A stretch of DNA of 64,000 nucleotides, from positions 248,001-312,000 of the forward strand of contig NZ_CACTIA010000005.1 in the NCBI RefSeq assembly GCF_902712915.1. The letters run 5' to 3'. Of the stretch, positions 43,212-51,764 are shown one piece after another. The notes beneath the pieces are model-generated. The model was given only the letters and a program-made list of their open reading frames with translations, made no database searches and was not told where the DNA came from. The translations under genes were made by a program, and so were the position numbers. Positions within the stretch are counted from its first letter, which is position 1, and each line of letters starts with the position of its first letter. The DNA comes from Acidiphilium sp. C61 (GTDB taxonomy: Bacteria; Pseudomonadota; Alphaproteobacteria; Acetobacterales; Acetobacteraceae).

Positions 43212-46200
43212 CTAGGCGGCGCTGGCCGCAGAGACTGGAGAGGGCGAAACCGGCAGCACCAAACCCGAGGTCACCAGCACGATCAGCCCGCGTTCGGTGC
43301 CGGTCATATCCAGATAGTTCCGGACCTGTGCGCGGTAGTGCTCGATCGTTTCGGGGCTGGGCTGGACATCGCTTTTCCAGTCGATGACGACCTTTGGCTT
43401 GCCATCCTCACCAAAGCTTGTCGCGTCGGTGATGCCGGCCGTCGCCTGTTCTAGATTGTCGGCGAACAGAGAGGCATAGACCGGAAACTCCGGCGCGAGG
43501 GTTGGACGAAGCCGAACGATGTCCGGCAGGGCCAGAGTGCGTGTGACGCACTCCGCGAGTTCGACTGGCGTGAGACCCTTGGCGGGGTCATCGACGACGG
43601 GCTTTCCGATCGCAACGACGAGGGCGCGCGCTCGCTCAGTTAAAGCCGTCGCGGTGTCGGCGGTTTCGCCGGTCAGCACTTCCTCGAGGAGCTTGTGGAG
43701 GATGAGGCCGCGTTCACGCCCACCCTGGATCGCGGCCGGGACTTCGGCGCTGCTCGGCCGATCAGAATCGCTCGACGCCCACACCTCCACCGCTTCGGGC
43801 TGGAGCAGAAGTCCCGTGCTGTTTTCGTCACGGCTGGGGGCCAACCAAAGCAGGCGGCGGTGACGGTCGGCGATCGCGGCAGCTTCTTCGGCAAATTTCT
43901 CGCGGGTCTGAAGATTAGGTTGAACCGCATCCGCTGCGCCCATGTCGGCCGGGAGGTGCGTAAGATCTAGCGCTGGCAGATCAGCGATCGACAGATCCAA
44001 AAGTGAGATCCAGGCTGACTTCGACGGCGCGACGTCGAGCCGTGGCAGGACCAGCAGCTCGCGCGCCCTGGTGGCGGCGACATACCAGAGCCGGATCCGC
44101 TCGCGGTCGAGCTCGGCCTTCTCGGCATCGCGGGCTTCGTCATATCCAACTGGATGAACGCCGAAGACGGGGCAATAGAAGATGTCGTTGTCACGGTCGG
44201 TGACCGCGCTTTCCGGCGCCATGATCCCCGTCATCGTGTTCACCGGCACGACGATCGGCCATTCCAAGCCCTTGGCGGCGTGCATGGTGTAGAGTGCAAC
44301 GGCTTCTTCCTGGGCGTCGGGTCGACCTTCGACCGCGCGCGACTCATCGGTCCACGCGGCTGTGATTGTCTCTGCGAAAGCGCGTAGGCCCCGAACCGCA
44401 TAGGCCGTCGTCAGGCTCAGATAGAGATCGACATTGGCCAGCGCGCGCTCAGCCTGCCCACGATGACGTTCCAGCAGGATCGGGCGCACCCGCATCACGT
44501 CGACTGCTTGAGACAGTAGATCGTGGGGCGTGGTGCTGTTCGTCCGACGATAAAGCGTTTGCAGCTTCTCGATGGTCGCCCGCGCCAGCGGGTGTGCAAT
44601 GCCGCTGGCATCCACACCAAGATCGAGTCGAGGCAGCATGTCTGGATAGTCTTCCGAACGCGGCAGCGCCCAGATGATGTCGAGCAACTCCTCCTCTGTC
44701 AGTCCGACGAGCGGACCGCGCAGCAGCGCCCCCAAGGCAAGAGTGTCGCGGCGGTCGGCCAGCACACGGGTCAGAGCGATGAGGTCTTGGATCTCCTGAC
44801 GGCGAAAGAGGCCCTTGCCCGCCTGTGTCGCGACCGGGATGCCGCGACGTTCGAGCGCCTCTTCATAGCGCCACAGATCGCTACCTGTGGGCGCGAGAAG
44901 AGCAATGTCGCCCGGCCGGCAGATGCGGCTGACACCGCTGCGGCGATCAATGATCATTTCGCTGCCGATCAGACGGACGCACATTTCGGCGACGGCGTCG
45001 GCTTCAGCGTCGCGCTGCTGTTCGGCTGTGGCCTTGCCGTTCTCGTCGGCGACGGCGACGTCGAGGGCGGCGACGCACAGCGCATCGCCACGATCAGCAT
45101 GGAACGGATCGAGCGCTGTGAAGCCAGGTTGCCCGTCGCTCGAGAGCAAGGCTTCAAAACGCTCGTTCACATAAGTGAGAATGGGCGCACAGGAGCGGAA
45201 GTTGGTTGAGATCGACAGGACGCTGTCTGGATCCTGCGCGAGAAACGCATCACGCGCTCGCACATAGGCGCTGACGTCGGCTCCGCGGAACCGATAGATC
45301 GCCTGCTTGGGGTCGCCGACCAGGAACAGCGCGCCAGGGCGGATGCGGAAAGCGGCCCAGTCGCCCGTCGCACCTTCAGCCGGTGGCTCGCCGCACAGGC
45401 GCCAGAAGATTTCCGTCTGAAGCGGATCAGTATCCTGGAACTCATCCACAAGGACATGGGCAAAGCGGCCCGCGAGGGAGCGACGAACGTCGTCATGGTC
45501 ACGCAATAGGCCGCGGGCGGCAAAGATCAGGTCGTCGAAATCGAGGAAGGCGGCTGAGCGCTTGTGGTCACGGAAGCGCTGTAGAACTGGCTGCACCTGG
45601 ACGATCACGTCAGACAACACACGGCTGGCGATATTTTGGACCATTTGCCTCCAAGCGTCGCAGCACGTGGCGTAGTGGCCTTCGGCCGCTGTGTTGAGGC
45701 GCTCGCCGTCCGCCTTGGCCAAGCCTTCGCGCTTGGCCGCTTCGGCCCATTTGCCTTTTTTCTTATATGCGGAAAACGTACCGCTCTTGGTGCAAAGGTC
45801 ACGGTGTGGCCGTGACACCAATAAGCGGACCAAACCCGCAGGGGTCTCCGCGGTCGGGCCAGCGTCAATCTCCCGCGCCATGTCCGAGAAGCGTTGGGCG
45901 ATTGCGACCGTCTCTGGCTCGACCGCCGGCGCCGTGCGGATGAACGCGGCGAACACGTCGGCAGCGTCGCGGAAAGCCTGAAGGTGGAGCGCCAGCGGCG
46001 ATACTGGCTGGGCCGACACCGTGCGCCGGCGGCGCAGGTTCGCGACAATTTTATGGATCAGTCCGACAGTTTCGCCGGGATCCTGAAGAACCATTTCAGC
46101 GATGATCCCGCCTTCACCTCCCGACAGTTGCTCGCGCAGCCAGGTGTCCACAATCTCGACAAAGGCGAGGTCAGCCTGGTTGCGATCCATCACGCTCGCA

Positions 46201-46619
46201 CCCGGATCAATATCGGCCTCGACCGGATAGGGCTTGATCAGGCGCTGGCAGAAGCCGTGGATGGTCGAACAGGTGATCTCGTCGATCGACGCGCTCGCCG
46301 CCAAGAGATGCGCTTGCTGAACTTCTGACAGGCCGGCAGGCAACGCGACGCGCAGCTCCGGCGCGATATGTCCAGCTGCGAGGTCGCCGACGAAGTCGCG
46401 AACGCGGATCAGCAGCTCGCTGGCCGCCAATTCGGTGAACGTTACCGCCGCGATGGATTTCGGCGCGATGCCCTCGGCCAACATCACTGCGATGCGACCC
46501 GCCATGACGGCGGTCTTGCCGGAGCCGGCGCCTGCTTCGACCAGGATTGAGCGATCATGCACGTTGATCGCGTCGCGTCGGGCTGCATCATCTCTGAGCG
46601 CTTTGGTCGCGTCGGTCAT
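43212..46619 (-). CDS. AddA/RecB-like helicase-nuclease
   Basis: An 1135-residue SF1 helicase with a C-terminal nuclease. Motif I VEAGAGSGKTAVMAGR (27-42), motif II VLVDEFQDTDPLQTEIF (about 391), ALYTMHAAKGLEWPIVVPVN (motif V region), LWYVAATRARELLVL (motif VI). Near the C-terminus, PKVVIDWKSDVQP (about 1078) is the D-x-K of a PD-(D/E)xK nuclease with the Gln-like helix HYRAQVRNYL. This is the composition of AddA. It starts inside the stop of the AddB-like gene (ATGA), so the two subunits are co-translated. Being next to defence genes and under a WYL regulator suggests it is not the housekeeping recombination enzyme. Confidence 0.85.
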   Translation of the reverse strand: MTDATKALRDDAARRDAINVHDRSILVEAGAGSGKTAVMAGRIAVMLAEGIAPKSIAAVTFTELAASELLIRVRDFVGDLAAGHIAPELRVALPAGLSEVQQAHLLAASASIDEITCSTIHGFCQRLIKPYPVEADIDPGASVMDRNQADLAFVEIVDTWLREQLSGGEGGIIAEMVLQDPGETVGLIHKIVANLRRRRTVSAQPVSPLALHLQAFRDAADVFAAFIRTAPAVEPETVAIAQRFSDMAREIDAGPTAETPAGLVRLLVSRPHRDLCTKSGTFSAYKKKGKWAEAAKREGLAKADGERLNTAAEGHYATCCDAWRQMVQNIASRVLSDVIVQVQPVLQRFRDHKRSAAFLDFDDLIFAARGLLRDHDDVRRSLAGRFAHVLVDEFQDTDPLQTEIFWRLCGEPPAEGATGDWAAFRIRPGALFLVGDPKQAIYRFRGADVSAYVRARDAFLAQDPDSVLSISTNFRSCAPILTYVNERFEALLSSDGQPGFTALDPFHADRGDALCVAALDVAVADENGKATAEQQRDAEADAVAEMCVRLIGSEMIIDRRSGVSRICRPGDIALLAPTGSDLWRYEEALERRGIPVATQAGKGLFRRQEIQDLIALTRVLADRRDTLALGALLRGPLVGLTEEELLDIIWALPRSEDYPDMLPRLDLGVDASGIAHPLARATIEKLQTLYRRTNSTTPHDLLSQAVDVMRVRPILLERHRGQAERALANVDLYLSLTTAYAVRGLRAFAETITAAWTDESRAVEGRPDAQEEAVALYTMHAAKGLEWPIVVPVNTMTGIMAPESAVTDRDNDIFYCPVFGVHPVGYDEARDAEKAELDRERIRLWYVAATRARELLVLPRLDVAPSKSAWISLLDLSIADLPALDLTHLPADMGAADAVQPNLQTREKFAEEAAAIADRHRRLLWLAPSRDENSTGLLLQPEAVEVWASSDSDRPSSAEVPAAIQGGRERGLILHKLLEEVLTGETADTATALTERARALVVAIGKPVVDDPAKGLTPVELAECVTRTLALPDIVRLRPTLAPEFPVYASLFADNLEQATAGITDATSFGEDGKPKVVIDWKSDVQPSPETIEHYRAQVRNYLDMTGTERGLIVLVTSGLVLPVSPSPVSAASAA

Positions 46620-49279
46620 CACTTGGCCTCCCAGACATGTATGGCGTCGCCAAAACGTTCGGTCGCGGCCGAAAGCTTGCGCTTGCAATAGGTTGCGCCA
46701 GCGTTCGCCGGGAGGGCGAAGGCCAGATCGTCAAAGGCCCCGCCAGTGTCAGGTCCGATCAAAGCGTTGCCTGCTGTCAGATTTGCGCGTGCTGCTTTCA
46801 GATAACCGGTGATCTCGATCAGCGTGGCTTCGGGGTCTTCAAGCTGGAGATTGATCTGGTCGCGCGGGTAAAGAAGGGAGGCGCTGATCGAGATATCCGC
46901 ACCCAGCAACGCCTTCACAGCGAAGGCGTACAGGCACCGCTGCAGTTCCCGCCCTCCGTCGAGGCCAATGCTGTCCTTGGGGGGGCGACCGGTTTTGTAG
47001 TCGCGTACCAAGGCGCGCTGACCATCACCGGAGATGTCGAGACGGTCGATGTATCCGGCGATACGGAACCCGGCGCCCGGAATTTCGACGACCATGGTTG
47101 GATTCCAAGGGGCCTCGGCCGTCGATTTGGCGGTCGCACCGCCAAACGGGACTTCCCCGTAGGCGCGCGCACCCAGCAGAGGCTCATCGCCGTACGTAAG
47201 CGCACGGCTCGTCAGAAGGCGCGCTTCATCTAGCGTTCGGCGCCAGATCACATTGGGCGGGACAGCTCGCTCGCTTTCCCAGACAACGGCGACCTCATCG
47301 GCGGCGCTGCTCACCGCTGTCGCGATCTGGGTTTCGCTAGCGTGGCCGAGGCCGCCCGCCGCTTCCAGTTTTTGGAGGGCGAGGTCAAGCGTCATGTGAA
47401 CCAGGTCGCCCATGCCGAGCGCGTCGAGAACAAGCGGATCCCTCCCGGTCTCGGGCGTGCGCATGTGCATGGCATAGACCCAGACAAAGCCGAGCGGATT
47501 GCGTAGCAATCGTTTGAGCGAGCTGGCTGACTGCGTCCGGTCCAGAATGGCCAGAAGCAGGGGGTGGTCCGCGCGAACCAGGCCGTCATGGGGCGTGATT
47601 TCTTTGCGGTTCCAATTGCGCCAGCAGGTCGAGGCGCTGATCGCCTGCGGCTCCTGGGCGAACTCCTCAGGCCGCGCCATCAGTCGATCGGTCTCGCTGA
47701 AAGCATGGCCTGGGACGGCGTTGCGGCGGACGTAGATCTCGGCGCCGTGGCCACCGAGCAGGGAGCTGCGTCCGAGAAGTCGGCCCTCGCTGTCACGTCG
47801 CGAGCGAGTCAAGACGACCTGGCCCGCGGTGGTCGCCAGAATGGTTTCGAAATCACGGCGATCGGATGCAGCGACCGGGAGCGGATCAAGCTCGCTGGTG
47901 GGAATGATATGGTCCGAGATCAGGCGATCCTCAGAGATGGCGCGCGGCCAGCGCGAAGAGTTGAGACCGATCAGACGGACGAACGGGCGCGGCGATGCCG
48001 CCAGCGCACTGGCCGGCATCCAGGCGACGGACACACACGCCTCCAGGCCGTCATCCTGCTTCAGGGTCTCCAATGTCGCGTCGAGTGACCCGGAGGGGCC
48101 GGCCAACAGCGCCTTGCGCCAGATCGCCAAGGCCCGTCCATTCAGAAGCGTTGATCCGATTTCCGCCGCCGCGCTCGAGCCCTTGGCGAGAATGGCGACG
48201 ATGCCGCGTAAGGTCGGGGCGTGATCCTTACCGTCCGGCCAGTCGGCCGGGGTCAATCGATCAAGCAGGCGGGTCCATGCCTGTGCCGACGCCAGCGGTG
48301 CGTCGGTCGGCAGGACGCGCATCCAACCCGCGGGCAGAGTCCGGAACGGTCCCGTTTCCGAGCTACATAGGGCCGCCAGACGGCGCATCCGGGTCTGAGA
48401 CAGGCCCCGTATGATGATATCGGCGAGCGCGGCGGCTGCTTGGCCGTCGCGGGTCGTCGTGACTTTGACCCCGTGGACGAAGTGCAAATCGATGTTGGCG
48501 TCGGCGCGAAGCGACAGAAAATGATCGTCGTACTCTCCGGGCGATGACGCGGCGATCGCGATGTCAGCGGGCTGGGCTTCACCGGATGCCAGAAGAGCGC
48601 GGGCCCATCGGATCGCCTCGATGGCTTCATGATAGGCCGTGGCGGCGCTGACGGCGTTGATTTCTGGCGTCTCTGGCTTCGATCGTAAGACAACGACGTC
48701 GGTACCCTCGAGCCAGGCGGGAGCGGAGCGTGGTCCAGCGGTCCATTGCACGGGTGTATGAGCGGTCAACGCTTGCAGTAATGGTCGCCAACAGGGCGAA
48801 AGCTCCGTGATGCCGATGATTTCGACCGGTCCAAGAACCGCCGGCGCATGATCAAGCCGCTTGCAGGCTGCCGCGACGATATCGGCCGGTCGCATCATGG
48901 CGGGCGGCAGTTGTGCCAGAACCGCAGATTCGAGACGCGCGATAGAGTCGAGGCGGGGATGGTCGTCAGCCCTCGCGGCGAGATCGATGCCGGCCCGCCA
49001 CGCCTTGTGGAGTGTGTCGGCAGCGGCATCAACCATGCCCGGAAGCAGCTTGATGCTCTCCAATTCGCCAAGCGGTGTTTCGGGCAAAACTGCCTGAATT
49101 GCTGAGCGAAGGCTATCATCGTCGATCGCCAACGCGAACCCGCCGGCCATGCGGACGGCTAGTTGCTCGAAAGACAGAATCTGTAGGCCGTGACACCGCT
49201 TTCGCGCGGCATCGAGCCGTACCTCGCGCATCGCCAATCGGCCGTGGACGACGATCGTTCGCCGATTTGAGATGCTCAT
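46619..49279 (-). CDS. AddB-like nuclease subunit (PD-(D/E)xK)
   Basis: An 886-residue protein of the AddB/RexB type. The N-terminal region keeps a degenerate ATPase fold without Walker A (TIVVHGRLAMREVRLDAA). The C-terminal PD-(D/E)xK nuclease has GYIDRLDISGD (about 743) and LVRDYKTGRPPKD (about 758) followed by ELQRCLYAFAVKALLG, i.e. D...D-x-K...Q. I see no clear four-Cys iron-sulfur cluster, unlike AddB of Bacillus. It is the first gene of the minus-strand operon; 284 bases separate it from the divergent WYL gene. Confidence 0.82.
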   Translation of the reverse strand: MSISNRRTIVVHGRLAMREVRLDAARKRCHGLQILSFEQLAVRMAGGFALAIDDDSLRSAIQAVLPETPLGELESIKLLPGMVDAAADTLHKAWRAGIDLAARADDHPRLDSIARLESAVLAQLPPAMMRPADIVAAACKRLDHAPAVLGPVEIIGITELSPCWRPLLQALTAHTPVQWTAGPRSAPAWLEGTDVVVLRSKPETPEINAVSAATAYHEAIEAIRWARALLASGEAQPADIAIAASSPGEYDDHFLSLRADANIDLHFVHGVKVTTTRDGQAAAALADIIIRGLSQTRMRRLAALCSSETGPFRTLPAGWMRVLPTDAPLASAQAWTRLLDRLTPADWPDGKDHAPTLRGIVAILAKGSSAAAEIGSTLLNGRALAIWRKALLAGPSGSLDATLETLKQDDGLEACVSVAWMPASALAASPRPFVRLIGLNSSRWPRAISEDRLISDHIIPTSELDPLPVAASDRRDFETILATTAGQVVLTRSRRDSEGRLLGRSSLLGGHGAEIYVRRNAVPGHAFSETDRLMARPEEFAQEPQAISASTCWRNWNRKEITPHDGLVRADHPLLLAILDRTQSASSLKRLLRNPLGFVWVYAMHMRTPETGRDPLVLDALGMGDLVHMTLDLALQKLEAAGGLGHASETQIATAVSSAADEVAVVWESERAVPPNVIWRRTLDEARLLTSRALTYGDEPLLGARAYGEVPFGGATAKSTAEAPWNPTMVVEIPGAGFRIAGYIDRLDISGDGQRALVRDYKTGRPPKDSIGLDGGRELQRCLYAFAVKALLGADISISASLLYPRDQINLQLEDPEATLIEITGYLKAARANLTAGNALIGPDTGGAFDDLAFALPANAGATYCKRKLSAATERFGDAIHVWEAK

Positions 49280-49504
49280 CGCTGATCGCCTTTTGCCAAT
49301 TTTTGGCGGGGTGCTGGATGGGTGACCGCGAAGCAGAGCCTTCGGCTACTTCTGCACGAGCTAGGATTGCGAGGTGCACGCGAACTGGCGCCTGTCAGTT
49401 TCCAGTTGGCTATGGCGCGTCTCGATCCAGGCTTCCTCATCACTGCCCCCCGTGCCCAAGACGGTTTTCGTTGACGCGGCTGCATCATAGGGATAGAAAC
49501 TACA

Positions 49505-49563
49505 TGCATCGCGCAGATATGTCCATATACTTTTTATCTGTATCGGTCTTGGAGGAAAGCTCG
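49505..49563 (+). promoter_or_regulatory. Putative WYL promoter/operator and SD
   Basis: AT-rich stretch ahead of the WYL gene: a near-palindrome ATATG-TC-CATAT (49517-49528), TATACT after it, and a strong ribosome site GGAGGA (49551-49556) that decides the WYL start. The site lies in the divergent intergenic region shared with the AddB-like operon, where a WYL protein would bind. Confidence 0.5.
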
Positions 49564-50448
49564 ATGGCAGAGGCCCGTGCGGCATTGAAGTGGGGGGTGG
49601 AGCGCCGCCTGGAATTTATCGAGTTCCGGCTGTTCTGGGAGGGCGGGGTCAACCGTTCGGACATCATCGACATGTTCGACGTCTCAGTCCCGCAGGCTTC
49701 TAAGGACCTCACACTCTATCAAGAACGCGCTCCGCAAAACGCGATCTACGACAAAAGCGCGAAGCGATACGTCGCCAGCGAACATTTCGAGCCGCACTTT
49801 CTGAAGCCCGATCCGCACGGCTATCTCGCTCGGCTGCGCTCGGTTGCCGAGGGGCTGATCGACCTATCGGAGTCGTGGATCACCCAGATCCCGGAGACCG
49901 ACATTGCCTTGACGCCGCGTCGGGATATTGACGCAACAGTACTCAAGGCTCTGCTGGGGGTCGTTCGCGAAGCGCGCTCGATCGATATCCACTACCAGTC
50001 GATGAGCAGGACGCGGCCGGATCCGGTCTGGCGGCGGATATCGCCTCACGCGTTCGGCTATGACGGTTTCCGCTGGCATGCGCGCGCATACTGCCATCTC
50101 GATCACGTGTTCAAAGATTTTCTGCTACCGCGCATCCTCGGCGTCGGAGCCGTCGGCGAATCTGGGGCACCTCGCCAGCAAGACGAGCTTTGGCAGAATC
50201 GCTTCGATGTCGTGATTGGTCCTCATCCCGATCTGACGGCCAGTCAGAAGGCCGTGGTCGCCAAGGATTATGGCTTGGAGAGAGGTCGCGGCGTCCTCAC
50301 CGTTCGCTATGCCATGATGTTCTATGTCTTGAAGCGCCTGGGGCTGCTCGGCGACGCCGCCAAGGATGATGCCCGCCGCCAGCATATCGTCGTCGTGAAT
50401 CGAGCGGAGACGGAAGCTGCCCTGAAGAAGTCTGGATTTCCGGCGTGA
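49564..50448 (+). CDS. WYL-domain transcriptional regulator
   Basis: A 294-residue regulator of the BrxR/CapW type. N-terminal winged helix: KWGVERRLEFIEFRLFWEGG, VNRSDIIDMFDVSVPQASKD; middle linker and C-terminal WYL domain with IDIHYQSMSR (about 138), PDPVWRRISPHAFGYDGFRWHARAYC..., KDFLLPRILGVG. WYL domains sense nucleic-acid ligands and usually repress defence operons until infection. It is divergent from the AddAB/DUF6361/PLD/helicase operon, so it probably controls it. I chose the ATG with GGAGGA upstream; the longer frame includes upstream non-conserved sequence. Confidence 0.85.
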   Translation: MAEARAALKWGVERRLEFIEFRLFWEGGVNRSDIIDMFDVSVPQASKDLTLYQERAPQNAIYDKSAKRYVASEHFEPHFLKPDPHGYLARLRSVAEGLIDLSESWITQIPETDIALTPRRDIDATVLKALLGVVREARSIDIHYQSMSRTRPDPVWRRISPHAFGYDGFRWHARAYCHLDHVFKDFLLPRILGVGAVGESGAPRQQDELWQNRFDVVIGPHPDLTASQKAVVAKDYGLERGRGVLTVRYAMMFYVLKRLGLLGDAAKDDARRQHIVVVNRAETEAALKKSGFPA

Positions 50449-50524
50449 GAAGGCCCCGGGCATCAAGGAGTCCGCGAAAATTCGACAAACGCGGGCTGAC
50501 CGCGTGGGCTCATAGGGGGGCGAG

Positions 50525-51698
50525 ATGCTGAGTCGAGGATCGGAATGGCGTAGATGGGAACCACATATTCACGCCCCGGGCACCGTCATGAACAACCAGT
50601 TCAGCGGTCCTGGGGCCTGGAATGACTATCTCACTGCCTTGGAGCAGGCCACTCCGGTCATCGAAGCGGTAGCAGTAACCGACTATTATGTGACCGACAC
50701 CTACGAGGAGGTGCTGAGGCATAGGGCGGCTGGGCGACTGCCGGCGGCCAAGTTGATCTTTCCCAACGTAGAGTTGAGGCTCGACGTCGCGACTGCGAAA
50801 GGCGGCTTTGTCAATCTCCACCTGTTCGTCAGTCCGGAGGATCCGCAGCACATCGATGAGCTGCGGCGCCTACTGTCGCGCCTGCGTTTCAACGTCATGC
50901 AGGATCATTTCGACTGCACGCGCTCAGACTGCGTCCGGCACGTTGAAGAAGCTTTCGTTCTCCGTCGCGCGCGTGGCCAATGTGGAACAGTGGGCGGCCG
51001 AGGCCGAAGACGGGCTGATCGACTTGCGCAAGGCCGGCGCCTTCCGGGGCAAGCGCACGTTGCTTCAGAAGGCAGACGAAGTCCTCAGGGGCGCGTGGGA
51101 GACCGGCGATTCCGCAGCCGTCATCGCCGCGATGGCGGAGTTTAGGCGGCTCTACCAGAAGGACCTTCTGGACCATTCTCCGGTCGCGCACACGGATCAG
51201 GCGGAATTCCGGGCCTGGTCGAAGCGCTTCGCCCAGTGGCTTTTCAGTACCGATCACATAGCAATACGATATGGCATCGACTATGATGGCGTCGACATCC
51301 GCAAGCTCTCGCCAGGCACCCGCGGTATTGTTCTTCTGCTTCTCTATTTGTCGCTGGATGACAGCGACAACCGGCCGCTGGTGATCGATCAGCCCGAAGA
51401 GAACCTCGATCCCAAGTCGGTCTTCGATGAACTTGTTCACCTCTTCGTCGAGGCCAAGGCTCACCGTCAGGTGATCATGGTGACGCACAATGCGAACCTG
51501 GTGATCAACACCGATGCGGATCAAATCATCATCGCCGAGGCCGGACCGCATCCGCACGGCTCCCTTCCACCGATTTCATACCGGTCGGGTGGTCTTGAGA
51601 ACGTGGAGATCAGGAAGGCTGTCTGCGACATTCTCGAAGGCGGAGAAGGTGCCTTCCAGGAACGTGCGCGCCGACTGCGCGTGCGGTTAGAACGATAA
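50525..51698 (+). pseudogene. Remnant of a PHP-ATPase defence gene (Ppl/TrlF-like)
   Basis: The first ~140 codons (MLSRGSEWRRWEPHIHAPGT, then FSGPGAWNDYLTALEQA, VIEAVAVTDYYVTDTYEEVL) are the front of a PHP-domain protein that should be about 900 residues. Near 50950 the reading frame is lost. In another frame, from 50967, the C-terminal ATPase half resumes: VARVANVEQWAAEAEDG, GIVLLLLYLSLDD, Walker B LVIDQPEENLDPKSVFDELV, VIMVTHNANLVINTDADQII, ending at 51698. The central Walker A region and several hundred residues are missing. So this is a deleted and frameshifted relic of a Ppl-type gene between the WYL gene and Qat. Confidence 0.8.
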
Positions 51699-51764
51699 TG
51701 GGGTCAGTAACAAGAATAAATATGCTGGGGCTATGGCGCACATAATACAGGCGAGGGCGGGATT

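Noticed and set aside
49075..50448. WYL gene starting at 49075.
   Set aside because: Residues before 49564 are not conserved and overlap the end of the AddB-like gene on the other strand; the ATG at 49564 has a strong GGAGGA.
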